A stretch of 35,749 nt of DNA from Pseudomonadota bacterium. GTDB lineage: Bacteria; Pseudomonadota; Gammaproteobacteria; Burkholderiales; Burkholderiaceae_D. The notes below the pieces were generated by a model, which saw only the letters and a program-made list of their open reading frames with translations, had not been told where the DNA came from and searched no databases. Shown here piece after piece: positions 15,984 to 23,348 of this stretch. The position numbers and the translations under genes were made by a program. The stretch is from the NCBI GenBank assembly GCA_030272785.1, contig JARXKM010000013.1, forward strand, positions 4,445 to 40,193, given 5' to 3'. Numbering within the stretch: the stretch's first letter is position 1; each line of letters opens with the position of its first letter.

Positions 15984-17006
15984 CTAGACAGTATTGCCGC
16001 GGCGGGCCAGGTTCTGCATCAGCCTGACCGTAAAGCGCAACTGGTCCTGGTTCCATGGGGTGAAGCGCGGCAGCTGGAACAGGTCGCCGCCCGGCCGCGC
16101 CGCGCCCCACGAGGTGCAGACGGCAGCGTCGAAGCCGAGGCTGCGGACGATGTCGACGTGCTCGGCCTGATAGTCCTGGCCCGGGATGCCGTTCGGGTAG
16201 GCGAACAGGCGCACCGGCGCACCGATCAGTTGTTCCAGTTGCGCCTTGCCGGCGGCGATTTCGTCGCGCGCGCCGGCCGCGCTCATGCGCGCGAGGATAG
16301 GATGGCTGACCGTGTGGCCGCCGATTTCCATGCCGGCGGCGTGCAGGCGGCGCAACTGGTCGGTGCGCATCATCAGGTCGTCCGGCAGCGCAATGCCGAC
16401 CAGCTCGGTGAGGGCGGCGATCTTGTCTTCGCGCTCGGCCAGCGGCAAGTATTTGAGCTGGTCGAGCAGGGCGCCGACCGCCTGGCGCCGGCTGCCCCAG
16501 CTGTCGAGCGTGTAGCGCCCCAGCTGCAGCGGCGTGAGGTCGAGCTGTGCTGGCGCGCGCCGGACCAGCTCGATGACGGTGTCGTTGAACATCCGGCCGC
16601 CGTCGAGGAAGCCGGTGGCGACGAAAAACGTCGCCGGCAGCGCATGGCGCTGCAGCAGCGGCAGCGCGATCTCGGCATTGTCGGCGTAGCCGTCGTCGAA
16701 CGTGATGCAGGCCGCGCGCGGCGGCAGGCTGTCGTGGCGCAGGCCATGCACCGCTTCGCTGAGCGAAATGACGTTGAAGCTGCGTTTCAGGTAGCGCAAA
16801 TGCTGCTCGAATCGCTGCGCATCGACTTCGGCCGGGAACAGCGGGTCGGGCGCGGCCAGCACCCGGTGGTAGATCAGGATCGACAGCCGCTTGCGCAGCG
16901 GACTGAGCGACACGGCGCGCGCCAGCGCCTGGCAGGCCAGCGACGCCAGCGCGGCGTTGGCGCCGGGCGCCGGCACGGCCGGCGGGGAAGATCGGGCTAT
17001 CAGCAT
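15984..17006 (-). CDS. Polysaccharide deacetylase (NodB domain)
   Basis: A carbohydrate esterase 4 type protein of 340 aa. The N-terminal 40 residues are Ala/Pro-rich with no clear signal peptide. The NodB domain shows ILIYHRV, the metal and base motif TFDDGYADN (Asp104, Asp105), the zinc motif HTVSH (His231, His235), and ARLFAYP-like FAYPNG. It should remove N-acetyl groups from hexosamines, probably on the lipid-linked or finished EPS. An insertion of about 60 residues between strands (residues 140-200) is longer than in simple NodB. The start ATG 17006 lies 14 nt after the O-ligase stop and lacks a good ribosome site, so translation may depend on ribosomes coming off the upstream gene. It differs from the DUF3473-type deacetylase at 31459-32343. 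Confidence 0.9.
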   Translation of the reverse strand: MLIARSSPPAVPAPGANAALASLACQALARAVSLSPLRKRLSILIYHRVLAAPDPLFPAEVDAQRFEQHLRYLKRSFNVISLSEAVHGLRHDSLPPRAACITFDDGYADNAEIALPLLQRHALPATFFVATGFLDGGRMFNDTVIELVRRAPAQLDLTPLQLGRYTLDSWGSRRQAVGALLDQLKYLPLAEREDKIAALTELVGIALPDDLMMRTDQLRRLHAAGMEIGGHTVSHPILARMSAAGARDEIAAGKAQLEQLIGAPVRLFAYPNGIPGQDYQAEHVDIVRSLGFDAAVCTSWGAARPGGDLFQLPRFTPWNQDQLRFTVRLMQNLARRGNTV

Positions 17007-17020
17007 GATGAGGGGCAGGG

Positions 17021-18328
17021 TTAGGAGGATGACCTCGCCGCGTGGGCGACGAGCGGTGCGGGGCGGGCTGTGGCGGGCAGCAATTTACTGCCGGTGGCGG
17101 CGAGTTCCTGTTCGACCAGGCGGCCGGTGACGACCATGATCGCCATCAGATAGTACGGCACGTCGAAATACAGCAGGCTGAGGAAGGCGCCGCCGGTGCC
17201 GAAGCCGATCATGCTCACTTGCAGCATGGTCGCCAGGGTCGCCGCCCATTTCAGGTCGGGCCGCAGCGCCGTCGACTTGACGATCCTGGTGCCGGTGCGC
17301 CACACCTGCAGCCCGAGCAGCAGGTACAGGGCCAGCCCGACGAAGCCGTGTTCGCCCAGCACCTGGAAGTACAGGCTGTGCGCGGCGTGAATATCGGTCG
17401 GCACCGGCGCGTAGCGGGCGAAAGTGGACTCGTCATATATGTCGAAGCCACCGCCCACCAGCGGCCGGTCGGATGCCAGGTTGAACGTCATCGTCCATGC
17501 GTTGATGCGGCCCTGGGCCGAATCGTCGGACTTATACTCCTTGACCGAATCCATGCGCTGCATCCATTGGGCCGGCATGAACGCCAGCGCGGCCGGGATG
17601 ACCAGCACCATGATCAGCCCGAGTTTCGCCTTGTGCGCACTTTTCAGCCACAGGAACAGTACCATTGCCGAGATGCCGAGCATGGCGCCGCGCGAATAGG
17701 ATCCGATCGCCGCCATGGCGCACAGCACGGTGGCGGCGCCGAGCGCGTAGCGATGCCAGCGCTTGGTCGCCTCGAGGAACAGATAATAAAAGACCGGGAT
17801 GACCGTGATCAGGCCGAGCGCGATTTCGTTATTGCCTTCGATGAAGGTGCCTTCCGGACCCCACACCCGGAAACTGCCGCCGCTGAGGACGGTGAATGCG
17901 CCGCCCTTGACGCCGTAATAGCCGAGCGAGCCGACCAGTACCCAGATCAGCAAGTGGATCTGGCGCTTGGTCTTGACCACCATCAGCGTCACGCCGGTCA
18001 TCAAGGCGATCTTCAGGAAGCGCATCAGCAGTTCGGTGGTCGGATGCAGCGCGAACAGCTCGCCGAACGCCATCCAGAACGTCAGCGCGAAAAAGGTCGC
18101 CACGACGGGCGTGAACGGCAGCCGCTTGGGATCCTTGGTAAACAGCACCCCGGCCAGCGTGACGCCGGCGATGATGGCGGCGAACGGGAAATCGTAGGCG
18201 AAGCCCCAGCTGAGGCGGTGCGGGTTCATCACGCTCATCCAGACCCACATGAGGACGCCGATGTACGGCCGCTTGAAGGCGAACGGCAACGAAGCGAACA
18301 CGATCAGGGTGATGATGATGTCTCTCAT
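17021..18328 (-). CDS. Putative O-glycosylation ligase, exosortase A system-associated
   Basis: A membrane protein of 435 aa with about ten to twelve helices, in the Wzy/WaaL superfamily. It matches the exosortase A-linked putative O-glycosylation ligase family (TIGR03097 from memory). Distinctive blocks include WVWMSVMNPHRLSWGFAYDF, VWGPEGTFIEGNNEIAL and IGSYSRGAMLG. The periplasmic motif AHSLYFQVLGEHGFVGL carries the His conserved in O-antigen ligases. It could transfer the EPS to sorted PEP-CTERM proteins or polymerise it; direct proof is lacking for the family. The start is ATG 18328 with a weak GAGTG. It is the first gene of the minus-strand unit and is divergent from the AMP-ligase gene. 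Confidence 0.92.
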   Translation of the reverse strand: MRDIIITLIVFASLPFAFKRPYIGVLMWVWMSVMNPHRLSWGFAYDFPFAAIIAGVTLAGVLFTKDPKRLPFTPVVATFFALTFWMAFGELFALHPTTELLMRFLKIALMTGVTLMVVKTKRQIHLLIWVLVGSLGYYGVKGGAFTVLSGGSFRVWGPEGTFIEGNNEIALGLITVIPVFYYLFLEATKRWHRYALGAATVLCAMAAIGSYSRGAMLGISAMVLFLWLKSAHKAKLGLIMVLVIPAALAFMPAQWMQRMDSVKEYKSDDSAQGRINAWTMTFNLASDRPLVGGGFDIYDESTFARYAPVPTDIHAAHSLYFQVLGEHGFVGLALYLLLGLQVWRTGTRIVKSTALRPDLKWAATLATMLQVSMIGFGTGGAFLSLLYFDVPYYLMAIMVVTGRLVEQELAATGSKLLPATARPAPLVAHAARSSS

Positions 18329-18381
18329 TGATCACTCAAATAATTTATTGGGAGCATTTGTTTGAACTTTTGAACGGCGCA

Positions 18382-18414
18382 CGTTGCATTCGCGTTGCAT
18401 CGGCTTGCCTGCAA
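18382..18414. promoter_or_regulatory. Phased TTGC repeats in the divergent promoter region
   Basis: The 261-bp gap 18329-18589 separates two divergent units and must hold promoters for both. CGTTGCAT occurs at 18382-18389 and 18393-18400, and TTGCCTGCAA (an inverted repeat) at 18405-18414. So TTGC recurs at 18384, 18395 and 18405, about one helical turn apart. This looks like a regulator operator array. No strong -35/-10 pair or sigma54 element was recognised around it. Confidence 0.35.
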
Positions 18415-18544
18415 TACTGTACAAGGGTTTTTCCCGCTAGAATGTAACGGTCAGGCAGACGCTAGCGCATTATCGTCGATACCTGGCGCTTGCGGCGCTC
18501 CCAAGAAATATTTTTCGCCAGACACGGTGAATATTAAAATGATA

Positions 18545-18554
18545 ATGATATCAT
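18545..18554. promoter_or_regulatory. Palindrome ATGATATCAT in an AT-rich patch before the ligase gene
   Basis: ATGATATCAT is a perfect 10-bp palindrome inside an AT-rich patch (18530-18556) about 35 nt before the ligase start. Several -10-like hexamers (TAAAAT at 18535-18540, GATAAT at 18541-18546) lie here. It may be a promoter core with an operator. A Fur box was considered but only half of it fits. Confidence 0.3.
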
Positions 18555-18589
18555 GTGCCGCGCTTGGCGCATGACCCCTCAAGGCCCCC

Positions 18590-20167
18590 ATGAGTAATTT
18601 GATACACGAATTCATTTTCCGCTCGGCGACGCGCACGCCGCAAGCCGAAGCCCTGGTCTACGGCACCAGCCGGCTCGATTACGCTACCCTCGCCGGCGGC
18701 GTCGACGGCGCGGCGCAAGCCTTGCTGGCGGCCGGCCTCGGGCGCGGCGAACGGGTCGCGGTGTACCTGGAAAAGCGCATCGAAAACGTGCTCGCCATGT
18801 TCGGCGCGGCCGCCGCCGGCGGCGTGTTCGTGCCGGTCAATCCGCTGCTCAAGCCCGAGCAGGTCGGCTACATCCTGGCCGACTGCAATGTGCGGGTGCT
18901 GGTCACCTCGGTCGACCGGCTCAAGCTGCTGGCGCCGGCGCTGGCCGCCTGTCCCGACCTGCACACGGTGCTGGTGGTCGGCGCCGGCGCACTGCCGGCG
19001 CTGCCCGGCGTCACGCTGCAGGCCTGGGACGGGCCGGCCCCGGCGCCGCGCGCGCCGCACCGCGTGATCGATACCGACATGGCGGCGATTCTGTATACCT
19101 CCGGCAGCACCGGCAAGCCGAAGGGCGTCGTGCTGTCGCACCGCAACATGGTGGCCGGCGCCGACAGCGTCGCCAGCTACCTGGGCAACACGGCGGCCGA
19201 TCGCCTGCTGGCGGTGCTGCCGCTCAGCTTCGACTACGGCCTGTCGCAGCTGACCACCGCCTTCAGCGTCGGCGCCACCGTCGTGCTGATCAACCACCTG
19301 CTGGCGCGCGACGTGCTCAAGGCGGTCGTCGCGGAGCGCGTCACCGGCCTGGCTGCCGTGCCGCCGCTGTGGATCCAGCTGGCGGCGCTGCCGTGGCCGG
19401 CCGACTGCAGCTTGCGCTATCTGACCAATTCCGGCGGCGCGCTGCAGCGCCCCACGCTCGACGCCCTGCGTGCCGCGCTGCCAAACGCCAAGCCGTTCCT
19501 GATGTACGGCCTGACCGAGGCGTTCCGTTCGACCTACCTGCCGCCCGACGAAGCCGAGCGGCGCCCCGATTCGATGGGCAAGGCGATTCCGAACGCCGAA
19601 GTGATGGTGCTGCGCGCCGACGGCAGCGCATGCGATGCGGGCGAGCCGGGCGAGCTGGTGCACCGCGGCGCACTGGTGTCGCTCGGCTACTGGAACGACC
19701 CGGCCAAGACGGCCGAGCGCTTCAAGCCGTTCGTGTCGGTGCACCAGGGCCTGGTGCTCACCGAGATGGCGGTGTGGTCGGGCGACACCGTGCGCAAGGA
19801 CGCCGACGGTTTCCTCTACTTCATCAGCCGCAACGATGAAATGATCAAGACGTCCGGCTACCGGGTCAGCCCGAGCGAGGTCGAAGAAGTGGTCTACGCG
19901 CGCGAGCACGTGGCCGAGGCGGCGGCGATCGGCGTCGCCCATCCCGCGCTGGGCCAGGCGATCGTGGTGATCGCCTATCCGAAGGAAGGCGCCGCGCTGA
20001 CGGCGGCCGAGCTGCTGGCCGCCTGCAAGCCGCACCTGCCGGCCTACATGCTGCCGGCCAAGGTCGTGATGGCCGACGCCAGCCTGCCGCGCAACCCGAA
20101 CGGCAAGATCGACCGCAAGCTGCTCAGCTTGCAATACGAAAACACTTTTATGGAAACTACCCAATGA
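18590..20167 (+). CDS. AMP-forming acyl/aminoacyl ligase, exosortase A system-associated
   Basis: An ANL-superfamily adenylating enzyme of 525 aa, matching the acyl-CoA ligase (AMP-forming), exosortase A associated family (TIGR03098 from memory). The ATP loop is YTSGSTGKPKG (residues 169-179). MYGLTEAFRSTYLPP, the hinge region ISRNDEMIKTSGYRVSP, and the late NPNGKIDRK with catalytic Lys506 are all present. It has no fused carrier domain, so it must load either CoA or the separate ACP at 15574-15822. Its substrate cannot be read from the sequence. The next gene overlaps by 4 nt (ATGA). AAGG lies 6 nt before ATG 18590. The adjacent PLP decarboxylase hints that the acid or its product is amino-acid-derived. 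Confidence 0.93.
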   Translation: MSNLIHEFIFRSATRTPQAEALVYGTSRLDYATLAGGVDGAAQALLAAGLGRGERVAVYLEKRIENVLAMFGAAAAGGVFVPVNPLLKPEQVGYILADCNVRVLVTSVDRLKLLAPALAACPDLHTVLVVGAGALPALPGVTLQAWDGPAPAPRAPHRVIDTDMAAILYTSGSTGKPKGVVLSHRNMVAGADSVASYLGNTAADRLLAVLPLSFDYGLSQLTTAFSVGATVVLINHLLARDVLKAVVAERVTGLAAVPPLWIQLAALPWPADCSLRYLTNSGGALQRPTLDALRAALPNAKPFLMYGLTEAFRSTYLPPDEAERRPDSMGKAIPNAEVMVLRADGSACDAGEPGELVHRGALVSLGYWNDPAKTAERFKPFVSVHQGLVLTEMAVWSGDTVRKDADGFLYFISRNDEMIKTSGYRVSPSEVEEVVYAREHVAEAAAIGVAHPALGQAIVVIAYPKEGAALTAAELLAACKPHLPAYMLPAKVVMADASLPRNPNGKIDRKLLSLQYENTFMETTQ

Positions 20168-21399
20168 GCGCACCGCGCCCCCAGCATGCGCCGCTGCTGC
20201 AATTTGACGTCGAGGACGACTGCCTGCAGATCGGCGGCATGCCGCTCACCCGGCTCGCCGAGCGGGTCGGCAGCACGCCGTTCTATGCCTACGACCGCGC
20301 CCGCCTGACCGAGCGCGTGGCGCTGCTGCGGCGCCACCTGCCGCCCGAAGTGCACCTGCATTACGCGATGAAGGCGAACCCGATGCCGGCCGTTGTGCAG
20401 CACATGGCCGGGCTGGTCGACGGCCTCGACATCGCCTCCGGCGGCGAGATGCGCGTCGCGCTCGACACCCCGATGGATCCCGGTCTGGTCAGTTTCGCCG
20501 GGCCCGGCAAGAGCGACACCGACCTGTCCTGCGCGATCGCCGCCGGGGTGGTGCTGAACATGGAGTCGGCCGCCGAGATGGAGCGCATCGCCGCCATCGG
20601 CGCCCGCCTGCGGCTGCGCCCGAAGGTGGCGGTGCGGGTCAATCCCGACTTCGAACTGAAGTCGTCGGGCATGAAGATGGGCGGCGGGCCGAAGCAGTTC
20701 GGCGTCGATGCCGAGCTGGTGCCGGCGATGCTGGCGCGCATCGGCGAACTGGCGCTGGCGTTCCAGGGCTTCCACATCTACAGCGGCTCGCAGAACCTGA
20801 AGGCCGAGTCGATCCAGGAGGCGCACGAGAAGACCTTCGCGCTGGCGATCCGGCTGGCCGCCCACGCGCCCAGCCCGGTGCTCACGCTGAACATCGGCGG
20901 CGGCTTCGGCATCCCGTATTTCCCCGGCGAGCAGCGGCTCGACCTGGCCGCGGTCGGCGCCAACCTGGCGCTGCTGCTGCCGGACGTGAAGAAGGCGCTG
21001 CCGCAGGCGCAGGTGGTGATCGAGCTGGGCCGCTATCTGGTGGCCGAGGCCGGCATCTACGTCAGCCGCGTCATCGAGCGCAAGAGCTCGCGCGGCCAGG
21101 TCTACCTGGTCACCGACGGCGGCCTGCACCACCACCTGGCGGCCTCGGGCAACTTTGGCCAGGTGATCCGCAAGAACTATCCTGTGGCGATCGGTAACAA
21201 GATGGCCGGCGCGGCGCGCGAGAACGTCTCCGTGGTCGGGCCGTTGTGCACGCCGCTCGACCTGCTGGCCGACAAGATGGACCTGGCCCACGCCGAGCCG
21301 GGCGACCTGGTGGTGGTGTTCCAGTCGGGCGCCTACGGCCTGACGGCCAGCCCGGTGGCCTTCCTGAGCCACCCGATGGCGGCCGAAGTGCTGGTCTGA
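20164..21399 (+). CDS. PLP-dependent decarboxylase, exosortase A system-associated
   Basis: A fold-III (alanine racemase / ornithine decarboxylase-like) PLP enzyme of 411 aa, matching the exosortase A-associated pyridoxal-dependent decarboxylase family (TIGR03099 from memory). The PLP Lys is Lys70 in HYAMKANP. HIYSGSQNL and the phosphate loop NIGGGFGIPY follow. The active-site Cys in VVGPLCTPLD, shared with diaminopimelate and ornithine decarboxylases, is present. It would decarboxylate an amino acid, or an amino-acyl group on the carrier; diaminopimelate specificity motifs are not clear. It starts inside the ligase stop codon, so the two are made together. It ends 61 nt before the asparagine-synthase-like gene. 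Confidence 0.93.
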   Translation: MSAPRPQHAPLLQFDVEDDCLQIGGMPLTRLAERVGSTPFYAYDRARLTERVALLRRHLPPEVHLHYAMKANPMPAVVQHMAGLVDGLDIASGGEMRVALDTPMDPGLVSFAGPGKSDTDLSCAIAAGVVLNMESAAEMERIAAIGARLRLRPKVAVRVNPDFELKSSGMKMGGGPKQFGVDAELVPAMLARIGELALAFQGFHIYSGSQNLKAESIQEAHEKTFALAIRLAAHAPSPVLTLNIGGGFGIPYFPGEQRLDLAAVGANLALLLPDVKKALPQAQVVIELGRYLVAEAGIYVSRVIERKSSRGQVYLVTDGGLHHHLAASGNFGQVIRKNYPVAIGNKMAGAARENVSVVGPLCTPLDLLADKMDLAHAEPGDLVVVFQSGAYGLTASPVAFLSHPMAAEVLV

Positions 21400-21431
21400 C
21401 GATTTCAAACGCATACTGCAAGGACAAAACG

Positions 21432-21464
21432 ATGATGGCTGACTTTTTGGAGAGCGCACAGTGA
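21432..21464 (+). CDS. Possible 10-codon leader ORF before the asparagine-synthase-like gene
   Basis: An ATG at 21432, with AAGGA 7 nt upstream, opens a 10-codon frame (MMADFLESAQ). It ends at TGA 21462-21464 and overlaps the GTG start of the next gene. The GGAG inside it is that gene's ribosome site. It may serve only to couple translation; no function for the peptide is claimed. Confidence 0.25.
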   Translation: MMADFLESAQ

Positions 21465-23311
21465 GCGGTGTGTGTGGATGGATCGGCTACGGCGCCAGCG
21501 CCGCCGACAATGGCGCGCTGATCGCGGCGATGGCCGCGCCGCTGGCGCGCTTCGACGGCGCGCCGGTGCAGCCGCTGCACGGCAGCAAGAGCGCCGCCGC
21601 CGTGGCCGCCGCCGCCGGCAGCGCGCACGTGTACCAGCGCGACGGCCTGATGGTGGCGCTGTGGGGCGACGCCCGCCTGACCGACGCCGCGCTGGCGCGC
21701 CAGGGCGCGGCCGACGGCATCGCCCAGACCCTGGCCGAGGCGTGGCGGCGCGACCCCGACGCGGTGTGCACGCAGCTGAGCGGCGCGTTCGCCCTGTGCA
21801 TCGTCGACGACGGCGCCGGCGAAGCCTTGCTGGCGATCGACCGCATGGGCACCCACCCGATGAGTTACCGGGTGGACGGCGAAGCGCTGCTGTTCGCCAG
21901 TTCGGCCGATGCGCTGGTGCGCCATCCGCTCGGGCGCGCCGAGATCGACCGCCAGGCCATCTACAACTACGTCTACTTCCACATGGTGCCGGCACCGCGC
22001 TCGATCTACCGCGGCCAGCAGCGCCTGCTGCCGGGCGAATGCCTGCGCTACAGCAAAGGACGCATCAGCAAGCGCCAGTACTGGAAGATGGCGTTCGACC
22101 CGCAGCCCGACCAGCCGTTCGAGGCCTTGCGCGAGGAGTTTCTCGACGTGCTCAAGAGTAGCGTGCGCGAAGCGGCCGGCGCCAGCCGGGTCGGCGCCTT
22201 CCTGTCCGGCGGCACCGACAGCTCGACCATCGCCGGCATCCTCACCGACGTCGGCGGCAAGCCGGCCGACACCTATTCGATCGGTTTCGCCGCCGAGGGC
22301 TACGACGAAACCGGCTACGCCCGCATCGCCGAGCGTCATTTCGGCACCAATCACCATGCCTACTACGTCACCCAGGACGACGTGGTGGCGGCCATCCCGC
22401 AGATCGCCGCGGTGTTCGACCAGCCGTTCGGCAACGCCTCGGCGGTGCCGGCCTTCTATTGTTCGCGCCTGGCCAGGGCCGATGGCGTGACGCGCATGCT
22501 GGGCGGCGACGGCGGCGACGAGCTGTTCGGCGGCAACGAGCGCTATGCCAAGCAGCAGGTGTTCGCCCGCTACCACAAGCTGCCCGGCCTGCTGCGCAAG
22601 GCCCTGCTCGAGCCGGCGATCTTCCATTTCCCCGGCGCCAAAGGCATCGGCCTGATGCGCAAGGCGCGCAGTTACATCGAGCAGGCCTCGGTGCCGATGC
22701 CGGCCCGGCTGGAAACCTACAACCTGCTGGGCCGCTACGGTCCGAGCCAGGTGTTTACGGACGCGTTCCTGGCCGGCGTCGACGTCAACGACCCGCTCGC
22801 CGCGCTGGCCGACACCTACGGCCAGCAAGAGGGCGCCAGCCTGCTCAACCGCATGCTGGCGCTGGACATGAAGGTGACCCTGGCCGACAACGACCTGCCG
22901 AAGGTGATCAAGGCGTGCGAACTGGCCGGCATGGAAGTGGCGTTCCCGTTCCTGTCGGACCGCATGGTCGAATTCTCGGCGCGCCTGACCGACAAGCAGA
23001 AGCTCAACGGCAACCAGCTGCGCTATTTCTTCAAGGAGGCGTTGCGCGGCTTCCTGCCCGACGAAATCATCACCAAGCAAAAACACGGGTTCGGCCTGCC
23101 GTTCGGCGTCTGGCTGAGCGACCATCCGGCGCTCAAGCAGCTGGCGATCGACAGCCTGCACGACCTGAAAGGACGCGCCATCGTGCGCGCCGATTTCATC
23201 GATGCGCTGGTCGGCCAGCACTTGCAGGAGCATGCCGGCTACCACGGCACCATGGTGTGGGTGCTGATGATGCTTGAGCAGTGGCTCAAGCAGCACGACA
23301 GCAGCGTGTGA
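21461..23311 (+). CDS. Asparagine synthase-like amidotransferase with degenerate glutaminase domain
   Basis: A protein of 616 aa with an N-terminal class II glutaminase-like domain and a C-terminal asparagine synthase domain. The synthetase ATP loop SGGTDSS (residues 249-255) and the GGDGGDELFGGN and KQKHGFGLPFGVW blocks are intact. The glutaminase half is poor: it lacks the RGPD, GHRRL and NGEIYN motifs seen in the second amidotransferase of this locus. From the GTG at 21461 (GGAG 8 nt upstream) the protein begins MSGVCGW, so the Cys is fifth. An in-frame GTG at 21470 would give MCGW with the Cys second, as class II glutaminases need, but it has a worse ribosome site. It may use free ammonia or another nucleophile to make an amide, with substrate possibly from the ligase/decarboxylase genes just upstream. 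Confidence 0.88.
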   Translation: MSGVCGWIGYGASAADNGALIAAMAAPLARFDGAPVQPLHGSKSAAAVAAAAGSAHVYQRDGLMVALWGDARLTDAALARQGAADGIAQTLAEAWRRDPDAVCTQLSGAFALCIVDDGAGEALLAIDRMGTHPMSYRVDGEALLFASSADALVRHPLGRAEIDRQAIYNYVYFHMVPAPRSIYRGQQRLLPGECLRYSKGRISKRQYWKMAFDPQPDQPFEALREEFLDVLKSSVREAAGASRVGAFLSGGTDSSTIAGILTDVGGKPADTYSIGFAAEGYDETGYARIAERHFGTNHHAYYVTQDDVVAAIPQIAAVFDQPFGNASAVPAFYCSRLARADGVTRMLGGDGGDELFGGNERYAKQQVFARYHKLPGLLRKALLEPAIFHFPGAKGIGLMRKARSYIEQASVPMPARLETYNLLGRYGPSQVFTDAFLAGVDVNDPLAALADTYGQQEGASLLNRMLALDMKVTLADNDLPKVIKACELAGMEVAFPFLSDRMVEFSARLTDKQKLNGNQLRYFFKEALRGFLPDEIITKQKHGFGLPFGVWLSDHPALKQLAIDSLHDLKGRAIVRADFIDALVGQHLQEHAGYHGTMVWVLMMLEQWLKQHDSSV

Positions 23312-23319
23312 GCATGTAG

Positions 23320-23342
23320 GCGCCGGCACCCTCGGCCGGCGC
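23320..23342. terminator. Hairpin between convergent genes, probable bidirectional terminator
   Basis: GCGCCGGC (23320-23327) and GCCGGCGC (23335-23342) form a perfect 8-bp GC stem around a 7-nt loop. It sits in the 37-bp gap between the plus-strand gene ending at 23311 and the minus-strand gene ending at 23349. There is no T run on either strand, so it is a stem-only or Rho-assisted end. Confidence 0.45.
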
Positions 23343-23348
23343 GCGGAC

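Noticed and set aside
18535-18558. Possible Fur box
   Set aside because: GATAATGATA fits half of the consensus, but the right half does not, and no iron-linked gene is near.
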